Assembly (NCBI GenBank): GCA_030539985.1 | Contig: JAUNXD010000015.1 | Location: 1-14,670, forward strand | From: Methanobrevibacter sp. | GTDB lineage: Archaea > Methanobacteriota > Methanobacteria > Methanobacteriales > Methanobacteriaceae | Length of the DNA stretch: 14,670 bases | Direction of reading: 5' to 3' | Shown: one piece after another, positions 13,968 to 14,670 of the stretch | How positions within the stretch are numbered: position 1 is the first letter of the stretch | How the letters are laid out: every line of letters begins with the position of its first letter | Notes under the pieces: model-generated | What the model saw: only the letters and a program-made list of their open reading frames with translations | Told to the model about the DNA's origin: nothing | Database searches by the model: none | Translations under genes and position numbers: made by a program

Positions 13968-14345
13968 ATGAAAGGCTTTATTTTATTGATAATAGGCATT
14001 ATCCTGGCCATACTGGTCATAGGTGGTGCGGCAGCATTTCATTTCATGAATGAAATGGGAATTGGTATTGATGAAGTAAATTCAGATACAATTAATGATA
14101 TAGTGGATAAAGTAAGTAATATTCAATCTTCTGAAAGTTCAGGTTCTTCATCTGATGGGGGCTCAGGCAATATCATTGATGATATTGTAAAAGAGGAAGT
14201 CAAGTTCAACGCCCAGAACGGTGAAGGATATTATCGTGAAGTGACATACAAGGACGGTGGATTCAGACAGTACGATACTGAAACCGGTGACCTTATAGGA
14301 TCTTCATATGATTCCGATCAGGACAAACTTCCAAGTATGGAATGA
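13968..14345 (+). CDS. Membrane-anchored hypothetical protein with Ser/Gly linker
   Basis: The 125-residue protein has an N-terminal hydrophobic helix (about residues 3-24), a short helical stretch (DTINDIVDKVSNI), a Ser/Gly-rich linker (about 54-68), and a compact C-terminal module with YYREVTYKDGGFRQYDTET and GDLIGSSYDSDQDKLPSME. The module looks like a small beta-hairpin unit that may sit outside the membrane. No function is recognised. A strong GAGGTGA at 13957-13963 fixes the start. The next gene begins 4 bases after the stop, so the two are probably co-transcribed and perhaps functionally linked. Confidence 0.82.
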   Translation: MKGFILLIIGIILAILVIGGAAAFHFMNEMGIGIDEVNSDTINDIVDKVSNIQSSESSGSSSDGGSGNIIDDIVKEEVKFNAQNGEGYYREVTYKDGGFRQYDTETGDLIGSSYDSDQDKLPSME

Positions 14346-14349
14346 TTCA

Positions 14350-14634
14350 ATGATTCTAAAAGATTTGCTTGATTATTTTGACATTGATGAGGAATTGCCC
14401 GAATATCTTTTAAATCAGACATTCAATGAGATTTTCCTTGACGGAACACTTGAAATTAAAGACGATAAATATAAGATAGCAGTTAAAACGCGCCAGGATG
14501 TCATACATCAAATGTATATTATGCCGAATGAGGAATTTCCGGTGATAATTCTCTCGCAACTTCCAAACGGTTTGCTGAACGGCATGAAATTTGGACAAAA
14601 TCTTGGTGAGGAAATCCCAATCAACAAATTATGA
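14350..14634 (+). CDS. Hypothetical small cytosolic protein
   Basis: This 94-residue protein has no membrane segment and mixed alpha/beta character: MILKDLLDYFDIDEELPEYL at the N-terminus, then FLDGTLEIKDDKYKIAVKTR, then IIMPN-like strands and a Gly/Asn-rich end. The start at 14350 is chosen because it follows the upstream stop by 4 bases and GGAATGAT just upstream resembles a ribosome binding site. A longer reading from 14308 would overlap the previous gene by 38 bases with no ribosome binding site. I recognise no family. Being coupled to the membrane-anchored protein upstream, it could be its cytosolic partner, but that is inference only. Confidence 0.75.
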   Translation: MILKDLLDYFDIDEELPEYLLNQTFNEIFLDGTLEIKDDKYKIAVKTRQDVIHQMYIMPNEEFPVIILSQLPNGLLNGMKFGQNLGEEIPINKL

Positions 14635-14640
14635 CTGCTA

Positions 14641-14668
14641 TTTTTTTCTCTATTTTTAACTATTTTTA
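14641..14668 (+). terminator. T-rich terminator at the window end
   Basis: After the last stop codon come seven T (14641-14647) and two further T5 runs without a hairpin. This resembles the oligo-T terminator after S8e. Confidence 0.55.
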
Positions 14669-14670
14669 TA

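Noticed and set aside
1..14670. tRNA, rRNA, transposase, integrase or CRISPR array
   Set aside because: None was seen on either strand. Genes fill nearly the whole window and no gap shows the needed structure.

Overview
The window looks like chromosomal DNA of a methanogenic archaeon of the Methanobacteriales, most likely a Methanobrevibacter-like species. It is strongly A+T-rich. It carries archaeal or eukaryal-type information genes (ribosomal protein S8e, SRP19, an archaeal RecJ-like DHH phosphoesterase), a hydrogenase maturation gene (hypE), TATA-like promoter boxes, GGTGA/GGAG ribosome binding sites and T-rich terminators. The genus is inferred from gene content and style, not from a database match.

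Layout. Positions 13-387 hold the S8e gene, ended by T tracts. Positions 498-2578 are a probable operon of hypE, a small RDD-family membrane protein and an unrecognised 212-residue acidic protein. Positions 2579-3726 (minus) encode a Cas4-like Fe-S PD-(D/E)XK nuclease that overlaps, ATGA-style, a membrane-anchored SNase-fold protein with most catalytic residues replaced. Across a 58-bp gap, a divergent SplB-type radical SAM gene runs 3785-4645, followed by a DEAD-box RNA helicase (4673-5947). The helicase stop codon directly abuts the stop codon of a convergent winged-helix regulator (5948-6754). Positions 6812-9269 (minus) form a tight hemD - SRP19 - RecJ-like operon. Positions 9400-10406 hold a flavodoxin and a four-cysteine flavodoxin-fold protein (iron-sulfur flavoprotein-like), with an operator-like palindrome at their promoter. 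Positions 10437-11960 (minus) encode an exported beta-helix-like protein with a tandem-repeat linker. Positions 12138-13625 hold a sodium:neurotransmitter symporter-family transporter with a hairpin/T-tract terminator. The last 1 kb holds three small genes: a 67-residue membrane-anchored acidic protein (minus), a 125-residue membrane-anchored protein and a 94-residue protein (plus).

How the genes fit together. Most of the window is core metabolism and information processing: translation, protein targeting, tetrapyrrole synthesis (for F430, corrinoid or haem-type products), hydrogenase maturation and RNA remodelling. The more accessory parts are the Cas4-like/SNase-like/SplB-like cluster, which may relate to nucleic-acid processing or repair; the flavodoxin pair, probably redox or oxidative stress; and the secreted proteins towards the 3' end. 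No CRISPR array, tRNA, rRNA, transposase or integrase was seen. No gene-free stretch exceeds 300 bp; the longest gap is the 177-bp divergent promoter region 11961-12137.

No clearly new multi-gene system stands out. The best candidates for follow-up are the solo Cas4-like nuclease coupled to a catalytically degenerate SNase-fold protein, and the 27-bp inverted repeat in the flavodoxin promoter.
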